Position numbers and translations under genes: made by a program
The notes under the pieces: generated by a model
Databases searched by the model: none
What the model was told of the DNA's origin: nothing
Seen by the model: only the letters and a program-made list of their open reading frames with translations
Part shown: piece after piece, positions 1 to 7,413 of the stretch
Layout: each line of letters opens with the position of its first letter
Position numbering within the stretch: position 1 is the first letter of the stretch
Assembly (NCBI GenBank): GCA_001725415.1
Contig: MEGH01000001.1
Span: forward strand, 164,151 to 228,150
DNA: 64,000 bases
Direction: 5' to 3'
From: Pseudonocardia sp. SCN 73-27
GTDB lineage: Bacteria > Actinomycetota > Actinomycetes > Mycobacteriales > Pseudonocardiaceae

Positions 1-1
1 C

Positions 2-130
2 AGCTACAGCGGCGACGAGCTGCCCGGCGTGCACCTGGGCTCGGTCGCGTCCTACTGCGTTCATCACGCGTCTTGCCCGGTGGTCGTGATCCGCGGCCAC
101 CAGCTGCCAGCGACCGGGACCAGCGGCTGA
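2..130 (+). CDS. Universal stress protein, C-terminal end (cut by window edge)
   Basis: The first 42 codons read as the end of a UspA-fold domain. The segment [19 protein letters not shown] is the classic C-terminal Usp signature, in which a G-x-S/V stretch contributes to ATP/phosphate binding and is followed by the final beta strand (CPVVVIR). The gene starts outside the window, so the number of Usp domains is unknown. Usp proteins are cytosolic ATP-binding stress proteins. Nothing suggests that the gene is broken. The stop codon lies only a few bases before the ctaD remnant begins. Confidence 0.8.
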   Translation, partial: SYSGDELPGVHLGSVASYCVHHASCPVVVIRGHQLPATGTSG

Positions 131-137
131 TCCCATT

Positions 138-674
138 CGTGACGGCCACCCGATGCTGTTCGCGATCGGGTTCGCCGCCACGTTCCTCCTCGGCGGGATG
201 ACCGGTGTCCTGCTCGCGTCCCCGCCGCTGGACTTCCACGTCACCGACACCTACTTCGTGGTGGCGCACTTCCACTACGTGCTGTTCGGGACGATCGTGT
301 TCGCGACGTTCTCCGGCATCTACTTCTGGTTCCCGAAGATGACCGGCCGGATGATGGACGAGACGCTGGGCAAGGTTCATTTCTGTCTGACGTTCGTCGG
401 CTTCCACGCGACGTTCCTGGTGCAGCACTGGCTGGGCAACGAGGGCATGCCCCGGCGTTACGCCGACTACCTGTCGTGCCCGCCGCCGCGGCACGACTTC
501 ACCGAGCTGCCCCGGATCCGGTCCGAGCGGCCGGCGTTCGAGCTGCACCACCCGCACCTGGTCGAGCAGTTCCTGCGCGAGGCACACGTCGACGGGCACC
601 CCGCTCCATCAGAGGCCGCAGCCGAGCGAGTGGGGCGCGAGGAGCAGCCCGATGCCGATCCGCGCTCGCGCTGA
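138..674 (+). pseudogene. ctaD: Cytochrome c oxidase subunit I (ctaD) remnant with internal in-frame deletion
   Basis: The reading frame encodes the late helices of aa3-type oxidase subunit [36 protein letters not shown] and [19 protein letters not shown]. Subunit I is the haem-copper catalytic subunit of the terminal oxidase, normally about 550-580 residues. Here the first two thirds, including the early haem-ligand histidines, are absent. Right after RRYADYL the frame jumps to [20 protein letters not shown], the extreme C-terminal tail. In the intact family these two segments are separated by the last membrane helix and a VDDPWGYG-type stretch of roughly 55-60 residues. The gene is therefore both 5'-truncated and internally deleted in frame. 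It cannot make a working oxidase subunit; an intact copy is presumably elsewhere in the genome. Confidence 0.85.
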
Positions 675-809
675 GCCGACTGCGCCGAACGAGTACGGAG
701 GCGCGAGCCGCGACCGAGGCTTGCATGGCTGGCTCGGAGCAGGAAACGGGCGTGCACTGCGGTCACCGAGGAATCGTGCCTCAGCCGCAGGCCTTGCACT
801 CAATCGCGT

Positions 810-1418
810 TCAGCGCGAGGCCACTTCGGGTGCGGTCGCGCAGACGAGGGTGTCGATTGCATACCGGAGCTTGCCGTCGACCTCGACCGGCCGGCGGACT
901 CTTTCCGCGACCTGCACCTGAAGGCTGTGCAACAGCGAGGTGACCTGCGCCGGGGTCTGCAGCACGGCCGGGTCCTGCGGACCGCCGACCCCGCCGTCGA
1001 GGTTCGTCAGGTCGTGGGCCACCAGCAGGAACGTGCCGCCGGGCGCGAGCGCCGCGGCAGCCGTGCCGAGCGCCTGGCGTAGCTGCTCCTCCGGCAGTTG
1101 CAGGTAGGCCACGACGACCAGGTCGAAGGTCCGGCCCGGCTGCCACCTGGTCACGTCGGCGACGAGCAGGCGCACGTCCAGCCCGCGCTGGGCGGCCGCA
1201 GTTCGTGCCTTCTCGATGGCCACGGAGGAGAAGTCGACCCCCGTGACTGTCCAGCCCTGCTCGGCCAACCAGAGCGCGTTGCGACCCTCACCGCAGGCGA
1301 GGTCCAGCGCGCTGCCGGGCTGCAGGCCGGACACTTGGTCGGCGACCGTCCGGTTGGGGCCCGCCGACCAGACCAGATCGGATGCCGCGTACCGCTGGTC
1401 CCATCCTCGTGCGTCCAC
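810..1418 (-). CDS. Class I SAM-dependent methyltransferase
   Basis: About 202 residues with a class I methyltransferase fold of the Methyltransf_11/25 or TehB-like type. The SAM-binding motif I is ALDLACGEGRNALWLAEQG, followed by TVTGVDFSSVAIEKAR (acidic residue after beta 2) and a motif IV region FDLVVVAYLQLP. The GTG start at 1416-1418 is preferred over an upstream ATG because GAAGGAGG lies about five bases before it and the protein then begins VDARGWDQRYAASDLVW, typical for this family. The substrate cannot be read from sequence; relatives act on small molecules or tellurite. It stands alone, on the same strand as the ferritin-like lipoprotein gene upstream, with about 100 bp between them. 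Confidence 0.8.
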   Translation of the reverse strand: MDARGWDQRYAASDLVWSAGPNRTVADQVSGLQPGSALDLACGEGRNALWLAEQGWTVTGVDFSSVAIEKARTAAAQRGLDVRLLVADVTRWQPGRTFDLVVVAYLQLPEEQLRQALGTAAAALAPGGTFLLVAHDLTNLDGGVGGPQDPAVLQTPAQVTSLLHSLQVQVAERVRRPVEVDGKLRYAIDTLVCATAPEVASR

Positions 1419-1520
1419 GCTGCCCTCCTTCGTTCGGCGTGACACAGGACATGGTGCCCGGGGGTACCTGTGGCCTGCGTCCATGGGTGGCGTACAGGAA
1501 GTCCGAAAGGGCAGAGTCCG

Positions 1521-2159
1521 TCAGGCGCAGCGTTGGAACGCGGGCAGGTGGTTGTCCTGGGAGGCGGCACGGAGACCGTCGAGGACGCGGACGACGTCGG
1601 GGTACGCCCGGACCTGAGGGATGAGCTCGTCATATAGCTGCACGTCGGCCTGCTCCGCGGCGACACCTGCTGCGCAGGCGGCGGCACGGGTGGGCGGGGC
1701 CGGCCGCCCCGGAGAAGCGGTGGCCGGAAGTGCGACCTGGTGAGCTGCCGCGACGGCTTCGAGTTCGGCGATGTGTTGAGCTTCCGCTCGAGCGATCTGC
1801 GAGAACGGCGGAATCTGTCCGAAGGCGGCCACCACGTTGTCGTAGGTCGCCTTCGCGTCGCGTTCCTCCTCGATCGCGCGGGTCAGCACCGCGGTGAGGT
1901 CTGCACTCGCCGTCGGAGTGACCACTGCTGACGGAGTGGTCGCCGCGGGCGGTGTGGCCGCTGCCGGTGATGAGCCTGTCGGCTCGCTGTTCTGCGCGCA
2001 TCCGGAGGCAAGGCCTCCGAGCAGCAGGGCGACGAGGAGGGCCTTGGGAATTCTCCGAGCCGTCGCGATGGACCGCCGGCGCGACCGACTGGGCAGCAGT
2101 GCAGCCGACGGCGACGCGTTCACTGTGCTGACCTTCATGAGTGGCTGCTTCGTCGTCAT
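1521..2159 (-). CDS. Lipoprotein with DUF2202-type ferritin-like domain
   Basis: 212 residues. The N-terminus is basic (RSRRRSIATARRIPK), followed by a hydrophobic stretch and the lipobox LASGC, so the mature protein should be lipid-anchored outside the membrane. A Pro/Ala/Thr-rich linker leads to a four-helix ferritin-like domain containing EEERDAKATYDNVVAAFGQ and ARAEAQHIAELEAV, with the E-x(n)-E-x-x-H pattern expected of a diiron or degenerate diiron site. The end NHLPAFQRC matches the DUF2202 terminus. The family function is unknown, with metal binding or storage likely. A strong ribosome site (GGGGAG) precedes the ATG. Confidence 0.75.
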   Translation of the reverse strand: MTTKQPLMKVSTVNASPSAALLPSRSRRRSIATARRIPKALLVALLLGGLASGCAQNSEPTGSSPAAATPPAATTPSAVVTPTASADLTAVLTRAIEEERDAKATYDNVVAAFGQIPPFSQIARAEAQHIAELEAVAAAHQVALPATASPGRPAPPTRAAACAAGVAAEQADVQLYDELIPQVRAYPDVVRVLDGLRAASQDNHLPAFQRCA

Positions 2160-2330
2160 TTGTCTCCCCCTCCGCTCCCGGACCCCGGTGAGCCTGGGGG
2201 ACGGGCTTGAAAGTCCGCGCTGACCGAGCGGGAGGAATTAGGCCCTGCCGGTCGATCGAGGGCTTCAGCCGATCTCGGGATCGTCCCGGTCAACAGGGGC
2301 TTCCGTCCCGATGCGCCCCCAGGAGGGCGC

Positions 2331-2853
2331 TCAGCGGACGAGGAGCGTGGCCATCATGCCGGCGCGTCCTCGTGGTCGAGGATGTGGCAGTGGTAGACGC
2401 TGCGACCGGTACGGGTGTTGACCGGGATGCGTAGCCGCACCCACCCGCCCGGTGGCACGAGCACCACGTCCTGCGGCACGGCGGCCATGGGTCTCCCGTC
2501 GCTGGCCGCGACGACGGGTGAACGGCCAGACGTGCAGGTGGAAGGGGTGGGCGAGCGGGCCGGTATCGGTCACGGTCCAGTCTCCGACGGTGCCGTGATG
2601 ATCTGGTCGTCGCGGGCGGGATCGAAGGAGCGTTGGGGGAGCGGGTGGTGGTCGCGGAGGCAGGCGGGGGTTCGGCGGGCAAGGTGGCCGCAGCGCGGGT
2701 GTCGCCGCCGGGCCGTCGACGACCAAGGTCACGAGGGTGACCGGTCCTGTCGACACCGGTGGAGCGCCGCCCCATGCCGGCCATCGCGGGGCCCCGGTCG
2801 TAGGGGTTGGTGAGCAGGGTGAAGCGGCCGTGGCATTCGGGAGATGCGTTGAT
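2331..2853 (-). pseudogene. Multicopper oxidase remnant, multiply frameshifted
   Basis: On the minus strand three reading frames must be joined to recover the C-terminal third of a multicopper oxidase. One frame has GRFTLLTNPYDRG, the next VTLVVDGPAATPAL and later DWTVTDTGPLAHPFHLHVWP, and a third carries PQDVVLVPPGG followed by RSVYHCHILDHEDA. A last shift restores the end GMMATLLVR and stop. HPFHLH and HCH are the type 1/type 3 copper-binding motifs of periplasmic laccase/bilirubin-oxidase-like enzymes. At least three frameshifts and loss of the N-terminal two thirds (intact family about 450-500 residues) make this a dead gene. Such genes often follow a SHOCT-domain gene, and a SHOCT fragment lies immediately upstream. 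Confidence 0.75.
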
Positions 2854-2939
2854 CAGCCGCCGGCGCTGGGCGCGGCCGGGACGGTCGGCTGGTACTGGCG
2901 GCGGCGACTGATCGGCCGCGGGCTCGTCGCGACCGATCT

Positions 2940-3018
2940 TCCAGCACTGATCGCCGTCGGCGGTACTGCTGCTCGTCGATCTCACCGCGGGCGAACCGTT
3001 CGGCGAGTAGGCGGCGAG
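2940..3018 (-). pseudogene. SHOCT domain fragment
   Basis: The minus-strand frame contains LLAERFARGEIDEQQYRRR followed by SVLED, the short C-terminal oligomerisation (SHOCT) motif found at the end of many small actinobacterial membrane proteins. It is fused in frame to a TauE-like segment upstream and runs into the oxidase remnant downstream. No membrane segment of its own is present, so only the terminal motif of the original gene survives. Confidence 0.6.
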
Positions 3019-3180
3019 CCCCGACGAACCCGGCGCCCGAGTTGATCACGATGACGGACAAGGAGGTGGCCACCGCCGCGCCCAGGGGTGGGCCGAGCAG
3101 CAGGACGAAGGCGGGGACGTTCAGAAACCGCCGTCGACACCGAACAGGCCGGTCAGGAACCTGACGGCCAGCCCGGCCTG
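3019..3180 (-). pseudogene. TauE/SafE anion exporter fragment
   Basis: The minus-strand segments AGLAVRFLTGLFGVDGGF and, after a two-base shift, LNVPAFVLLLGPPLGAAVAT and SLSVIVINSGAGF match the first repeat of the TauE/SafE (DUF81) permease family, whose hallmark is GFLxGxxGVGGGxLxVPxL. The frameshift falls inside the hallmark, and only about 55 of roughly 250 residues remain. It joins directly to the SHOCT fragment. Confidence 0.6.
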
Positions 3181-3237
3181 CTGGGTGTGCACTACCCGAG
3201 CGACGTCCTCGCCGGGGGCCTTCTCGGCGTTGCCTGA
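3181..3237 (+). pseudogene. PAP2-type phosphatase C-terminal scrap
   Basis: Eighteen plus-strand codons ending in TGA read LGVHYPSDVLAGGLLGVA, the terminal PAP2 signature (active-site histidine and aspartate in HYPSDVLAG). Nothing upstream in this frame resembles the rest of the family; the sequence abuts the oppositely oriented TauE fragment. It is best read as a junction of unrelated gene pieces. Confidence 0.45.
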
Positions 3238-3374
3238 GCGTTCCTCACGATCGCCGAATCGGTACACCGAGGCGGAGGAGCAGCGGAGTCGACGGCGGTG
3301 ACCTGCGGCAGAGCTGAGGCGGGTAACCCTCCGACACCTGACGAGTCGGATACGTCAGCCGCAGAGGGTCGGTC

Positions 3375-3593
3375 TCAGCGTGGCGTGGCCTCGATCCGCA
3401 GGGCGAGGGTGGGGCATGCCTCGACGGCGGCCCGGGCGTCGCGCTGGTCGTCGCGGCCCAGCGGCCGTCCGGTGCGGCCGTCGGCGAGGATGGGATAGCC
3501 CCATTCGTCCAGGTCGATGTGGTCGGGGAGAAGGTCTGCGCACAGCCCGTGCGCTGCGCAGGCGATCGGATCGACGCGTAGACGTTTGATCAT
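3375..3593 (-). CDS. Single-cluster ferredoxin, probably [3Fe-4S]
   Basis: 72 residues beginning MIKRLRVDPIACAAHGLCAD. The cysteine pattern is C-x2-H-G-x-C near residues 12-18 and one C-P at residue 60, i.e. three cysteines as in small actinobacterial ferredoxins with a [3Fe-4S] cluster (CxxHGxC...CP). These are soluble one-electron carriers. The ATG overlaps the stop codon of the NuoF-like gene by four bases (ATGA), so the two are translationally coupled and the ferredoxin is the likely redox partner. It is the last gene of the operon. Confidence 0.85.
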   Translation of the reverse strand: MIKRLRVDPIACAAHGLCADLLPDHIDLDEWGYPILADGRTGRPLGRDDQRDARAAVEACPTLALRIEATPR

Positions 3594-4912
3594 CGAAACT
3601 CCAGCGGGAAGATCATGGGAGCGCCCGCGGCGAGGCAGGGGCGACCGGTCAGGTGGTCGCGCAGGTCCGCGGAGAAGACGTCGAGAGCGGTCCGGGTGAG
3701 TCGTGCGGCGCCATCGGGCAGCGCACAGGCTCCTCTGCCGGTGACCAGGTCCAGTCGATGACGGAGGCGGTCGTGGGCGTGGCGGGCGTCGCGGGAGCCG
3801 GCGGCGATCGCGGCCAGATCGGCGGCGACGGCAGGGAGCCCGAACAGGCACGGTCCGCACTGGCCCGCCGACTGATCGGCGAGGAAGCGGACCAGCCGGG
3901 CGGTGTGGGCGAGCCCGCACGCGCCGGACGGCAGCGGAAGCAGTGTCGGGACGCCGAGCGCGGCACCTGCGGCGCGCATCGCGGTGTGCGTCAATGGCGT
4001 CTCGATCGCCGTCGCGGGCAGCCATGCACCGCCGTAGCCGCCGGACAGCACCGCCTGGACGTGTCCGGAGGGGCCGCCGCAGAGCTCGATGGCCGCCCGC
4101 ACGGTCGTCCCGGCGGCCACCTCGACCACCCCAGGGGTGTGGACGGCACCGTCGATGCTGACCAGCAGGGTGCCGGGTAGGTCGGGGGTACCCAGCTCGC
4201 GGAACCAGGGGGCGCCGTTGCGGGCTATGAGGGCGATGTGGGCGAGCGTCTCGATGTTGTCGACGAGCGTCGGGGCTCCTCCGACGCCGCGATCGGTGGG
4301 TCGTGGTGGGCTGGTCGTCGGCGTCGCCGGGCCGCCGGAGAGGAAGTTGACCAGTGCGGTCTCCTCGCTGGCGACGTAGCGGGCGGGGACGCCGCGCACC
4401 CGGACCGGGACCGGGCCCTGCCGTTGCGCTGCGAGAGTGCGCAGGCGTGGACCGGGGCCGTCGGGGCCGTCGTGGATGGCGAGGATCGCGGACTCGGCGC
4501 CGAGCGTGCGTGCGACGAGCTCGATGCCGTCGAGGACGAGATGGGGGGCGCAATCGAGCAGCGCGGCGTCCTTGCAGGAGGCCGGTTCTCCCTCGCACCC
4601 GTTGGCCACGACGACCGGGCGTCGGCGTCGGTCGGCGACCGCGCGCAGTTTGACCGAGGTCGGGAACCCTGCGCCTCCGCGCCCGCGCAGACCGGCGGCG
4701 TGGACGAGGTCGACGAGCTCGTCGGCGGTGAGATGCGGCAGTGGACCGTACCGACGTCGATGGGTGGTGAGATCGTCGGCACGTCCGCCGGCGGACCAGC
4801 CGGCGAGCAGGCGTGAGGGGCTCGGCGTGGCCGCCCGAGCCCGGGTTGGCTGCGGAGTGTGATCCGTTCGCGGAACGGTGTCGGCAAGGGGGTGCGTGCC
4901 GGTTGGGTTCAC
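3590..4912 (-). CDS. NuoF-like (complex I 51-kDa type) flavoprotein
   Basis: 440 residues resembling the NADH-binding subunit of complex I but encoded apart from nuo genes. Visible parts are GRGGAGFPTSVKLRAVA and NGCEGEPASCKDAALLD (FMN/NADH-binding fold, about residues 90-135), ASEETALVNFLSGG, VDNIETLAHIALIARNG, an SLBB-type region around residue 270, and a C-terminal cluster region SAGQCGPCLFGL with a later GRGACALPDGA. The complex I cluster uses four cysteines (SCGxCxPC plus one); here the first position is Ala, leaving three. The GTG start overlaps the previous stop (GTGA). Probable role: NAD(P)H-side electron input to the ferredoxin and to the membrane haem protein of this operon. Confidence 0.85.
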   Translation of the reverse strand: MNPTGTHPLADTVPRTDHTPQPTRARAATPSPSRLLAGWSAGGRADDLTTHRRRYGPLPHLTADELVDLVHAAGLRGRGGAGFPTSVKLRAVADRRRRPVVVANGCEGEPASCKDAALLDCAPHLVLDGIELVARTLGAESAILAIHDGPDGPGPRLRTLAAQRQGPVPVRVRGVPARYVASEETALVNFLSGGPATPTTSPPRPTDRGVGGAPTLVDNIETLAHIALIARNGAPWFRELGTPDLPGTLLVSIDGAVHTPGVVEVAAGTTVRAAIELCGGPSGHVQAVLSGGYGGAWLPATAIETPLTHTAMRAAGAALGVPTLLPLPSGACGLAHTARLVRFLADQSAGQCGPCLFGLPAVAADLAAIAAGSRDARHAHDRLRHRLDLVTGRGACALPDGAARLTRTALDVFSADLRDHLTGRPCLAAGAPMIFPLEFR

Positions 4913-5265
4913 GATGCTCCCGAGGTGACGTGAGAGATTCCCGGCGCTGTGTGCTGGGGCGCGAGCGTCGGCGGTTGCAGGCGTGATCCGCTTCCGACGT
5001 CTCCTCGACCGGCGACGGCCGATGGGCTGCCGTTCGGGGCGACGCTGTCGGGGGCCGTAGGTGTGTCGGAAGCGGTGATCGGATGGGCGAAGATCAGGGC
5101 GGCGACCGCGGTGGCGACGACGCCCCCTGTTGCGGTCCAGCTGGTGACGGTCCGGGTGCGACGCAGGCCCTCGTCGCGGGCGGCTCGGCGTGCACGGGGG
5201 TCGCGTGTCCCAGGGGCGCGGACGGGACGACCGCCGTTCGGCGGGGGTGTCCGGGTGGTGGTCAT
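4909..5265 (-). CDS. Small membrane-anchored protein with C-terminal SGAS, paralogue 2
   Basis: 118 residues with no recognised domain. It starts MTTTRTPPPNGG, has a basic stretch (RDPRARRAARDEGLRRTRT), one membrane segment SWTATGGVVATAVAALIFA around residues 41-60, and a Pro/Ser/Gly-rich outer tail ending exactly in SHVTSGAS. The layout (basic inside, one helix, low-complexity tail) is the same as the protein at 6830-7288, which shares the stretch GLRRxxTVTxWTAxGGxxAT and the ending SHxTSGxS. The terminal TSGAS resembles the S/T-G-A-S/T core of ApbE flavinylation sites, and apbE is in the same operon. Being a flavinylated carrier is an inference. The stop codon overlaps the GTG start of the NuoF-like gene. 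Confidence 0.75.
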   Translation of the reverse strand: MTTTRTPPPNGGRPVRAPGTRDPRARRAARDEGLRRTRTVTSWTATGGVVATAVAALIFAHPITASDTPTAPDSVAPNGSPSAVAGRGDVGSGSRLQPPTLAPQHTAPGISHVTSGAS

Positions 5266-5349
5266 GACCTCAGACAACCCGTCAATTCTTGGAGGTTCCG
5301 TGGGAGGTCGGAGTCGGTTCGGCACGCACAAGGTCACGGCGCACGGCGA

Positions 5350-5895
5350 TCACCTCAGGTGTTCGCTTCGCGATCCGTCGGACCAGATGAGTGCGCGCCA
5401 CAACAGGCCGGCGGTCGCGGCGGCGACGCAGCAGAGAGTCAGGACGAGGATCCACCCGGTCGTGGTGTCGGGGCCCCCGAGCCCGAGTCCGTGCACGACG
5501 GCGAGCGGCCAGCAGGCGTAGGCGGCCATGTGTACGACTCGCCAGGTCCGCAACCCTATCCGGGCGCGCAGCAGGCTGGTGAGGATCAGCGCGGCGAGCA
5601 GATCGAATGCGGCAGCGCCGAGGCCGAGCCAGAAAGCCTGGTAGCCCGAGGTGAAGGGGACGACGACGTCGACCCAGCGGATCGGCACGTAGCCGTCGAG
5701 CACGGCTGTGACGACGTGGAGCGCGACGAAGGCGACAGCCAGCAGAGAGGCGTTGCGGTGCAGGCGGGCCAGCGCGAACCGGGGCCAGCGCGCGGTCGCT
5801 GCGCGGGCGATGCCGGAGATACCGAGCACGAGGGTGGTCGTCAGCAGCACGAGCGAGACGAGGCCGGCGGCCCGGCTGGCGTACCAGGTCCACAT
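5350..5895 (-). CDS. Ferric-reductase-like transmembrane haem protein
   Basis: 181 residues with five to six membrane segments and no soluble flavin domain. Histidines in membrane positions (RLHRNASLL, ALHVVTAVL, RVVHMAAYA, AVVHGLGLGG) give the paired pattern expected for two b-type haems in the ferric reductase/MsrQ/YedZ superfamily. Its ATG shares one base with the apbE stop (TGATG). In the family such proteins pass electrons across the membrane; here that would link the cytosolic NuoF-like/ferredoxin side to an outer acceptor. Start chosen at MWTWYASRAAGLVSL because of the coupling and because the first helix follows directly. Confidence 0.8.
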   Translation of the reverse strand: MWTWYASRAAGLVSLVLLTTTLVLGISGIARAATARWPRFALARLHRNASLLAVAFVALHVVTAVLDGYVPIRWVDVVVPFTSGYQAFWLGLGAAAFDLLAALILTSLLRARIGLRTWRVVHMAAYACWPLAVVHGLGLGGPDTTTGWILVLTLCCVAAATAGLLWRALIWSDGSRSEHLR

Positions 5896-6833
5896 CAGAG
5901 ATCGCCTTCGTTCTCCGGCGGCCACTGACCGATGGTGCGGACCTGGCCGTCGTCGCCGACCAGCCGTGCGGGGAGGCCCGCGGTGGTGAGCCACCCGGGC
6001 GCGGCGGCTCCGAGCAGGAGTGAGGCGGTGGCGGCGATGTTGGCGTCGACGCAGGCGCCGGCGGCCACGGTGACGGTCCGCCAGCCACTCTGAGCAGGCA
6101 GCCCGGTACGTGGGTCGACCACGTGATGGCAGTGACGGCGGCCCCGCCGCCACCGTCGCCGAGTGGTGCCGGAGGTCGCCAGCCCGCCGGAGGCGAGGGA
6201 GATCACCGGGCCCGGGCCGGCCTGAGCGTGGTCGTCGGTGACATGTATCCGCCATCCGCCGGCCGGTGGAGGGCCTGCGACGGCGAGGTCACCGCCGAGG
6301 CTGATGAGTACTCCGCACCCGGTTCGCCCGGCGATCCGCGTGGCGGCCAGGTCGGCGGCCAGGGCTTTGGCGGTGGACCCGAGATCGATCCGGGTGCCGC
6401 GCGGGACGAGCAGCGAGCGATCGGCCGGGCTCCAGGCCAACCGCCACCATCCGGGCGCCGGCACGGGCACGATGTCGGCATCGGTGTCGGTGACCTCGGC
6501 GAGGTCCCGGTCGTAGCCGAGGGCGTCCATGCACGTGCCGACGGTCGGGTCGAGGAGGCCGTCGGTGATCCTGGCTGCGCGCAGCGCGGCGTCGAGGTGC
6601 ACTGCGAGGACGGCGCCCACCTGCACAGCGTGGCCGGCCTGGTGCTCGACAGTGCGGACCTCGGAGTCGGGCCGGAAGCGCGAGCATGCTCGGTCGAGAT
6701 CGTCGAGGTCCTGACGGAGCATCTCGACGGCGATCGGGAGGGCGATGCGGTCGGTGATCACCACGGTCGCGGTGGTCCCGATCGCGGGGAACGACTCGGA
6801 GGCATCGGGCCCGACGATCACCGGAGCCGTCAC
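5895..6833 (-). CDS. apbE: FAD:protein FMN transferase ApbE
   Basis: 312 residues covering the ApbE fold. Landmarks are DRACSRFRPDSEVRTV near residue 50, IDLGSTAKALAADLAAT near 170, GVLISLGGDLAVAGPPP, the GGLATSGTTRRRW segment and HHVVDPRTGLPA near 240. ApbE transfers FMN from FAD to a Ser/Thr in a D-x-x-[S/T]-G-A-[S/T] motif of extracytoplasmic redox proteins. No obvious signal peptide or lipobox is visible, so export is not assured, as in several actinobacterial ApbE proteins. The GTG start overlaps the stop of the small anchored protein upstream (GTGA). No canonical FMN-binding-domain (PF04205) substrate is encoded nearby; the two small anchored proteins are the only obvious candidates in the operon. 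Confidence 0.9.
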   Translation of the reverse strand: MTAPVIVGPDASESFPAIGTTATVVITDRIALPIAVEMLRQDLDDLDRACSRFRPDSEVRTVEHQAGHAVQVGAVLAVHLDAALRAARITDGLLDPTVGTCMDALGYDRDLAEVTDTDADIVPVPAPGWWRLAWSPADRSLLVPRGTRIDLGSTAKALAADLAATRIAGRTGCGVLISLGGDLAVAGPPPAGGWRIHVTDDHAQAGPGPVISLASGGLATSGTTRRRWRRGRRHCHHVVDPRTGLPAQSGWRTVTVAAGACVDANIAATASLLLGAAAPGWLTTAGLPARLVGDDGQVRTIGQWPPENEGDL

Positions 6834-7288
6834 GAGGAGCCCGAGGTGGCGTGGGAGTAGCTGCGGACCGTCGGAGGGGACACCGGTGCAACCGGTGCCG
6901 CGGGCGGCTGCAGCCCCTGCCCGGACGCTCCCTGCCCGGACGCTCCCTGCCCACTCGGCGACTGCCCAGCCGATCCTGACGACGAGTGATGGGTGGTGTG
7001 TGAGCGCCGTGGAGCCGGGATGGATGTGGTCGGGGCGGCGGTGTCGGGGTTCACGCTCTGGCCGGGGGAGACATCGCCCGGGGAGTCCTGGCTGCCGAGG
7101 GTGGGAGCGGTCGGGATCGTGTCGGCGGCGGCGTCGGAGGTCTGGGCGCCGGCGGGGCTCTGCGCGAGCACGAACGCGGCGAGCGCGGTGGCCGCGGCAC
7201 CGCCGACCGCAGTCCAGGTCGTGACCGTCGAGGCGCGGCGCAGGCCCCGGTCACGAGCGTCGGCGCGGATGCGTTGTGACTCGTTCAC
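6830..7288 (-). CDS. Small membrane-anchored protein with C-terminal SGSS, paralogue 1
   Basis: 152 residues from a GTG at 7286-7288. A charged N-terminus (SQRIRADARDRGLRRAST) precedes one membrane helix (TWTAVGGAAATALAAFVLA) that may also be a cleavable signal (SPAGAQT). The tail is low complexity with tandem GQGAS/SGQ units (residues about 107-125) and Pro-rich runs, ending SYSHATSGSS. It is a paralogue of the protein at 4909-5265 and is the first gene of the operon. No known domain. The conserved feature besides the anchor is the C-terminal SH-x-TSG-x-S, which lies where an ApbE-type acceptor would have to be. Start is supported by paralogue alignment, with only a weak G-rich ribosome site. 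Confidence 0.7.
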   Translation of the reverse strand: MNESQRIRADARDRGLRRASTVTTWTAVGGAAATALAAFVLAQSPAGAQTSDAAADTIPTAPTLGSQDSPGDVSPGQSVNPDTAAPTTSIPAPRRSHTTHHSSSGSAGQSPSGQGASGQGASGQGLQPPAAPVAPVSPPTVRSYSHATSGSS

Positions 7289-7413
7289 GCGCCCCACCCA
7301 ACTCCGGTGTTCTTGGAGAATCCTGGGTATCACTGCACCCGGCTGGAGCATCCGAGGTCGGCGCATGCAGGTCCGCCGCGGTGAGCGAGGTGGCGCGGCG
7401 GCCGACGCGGTCC

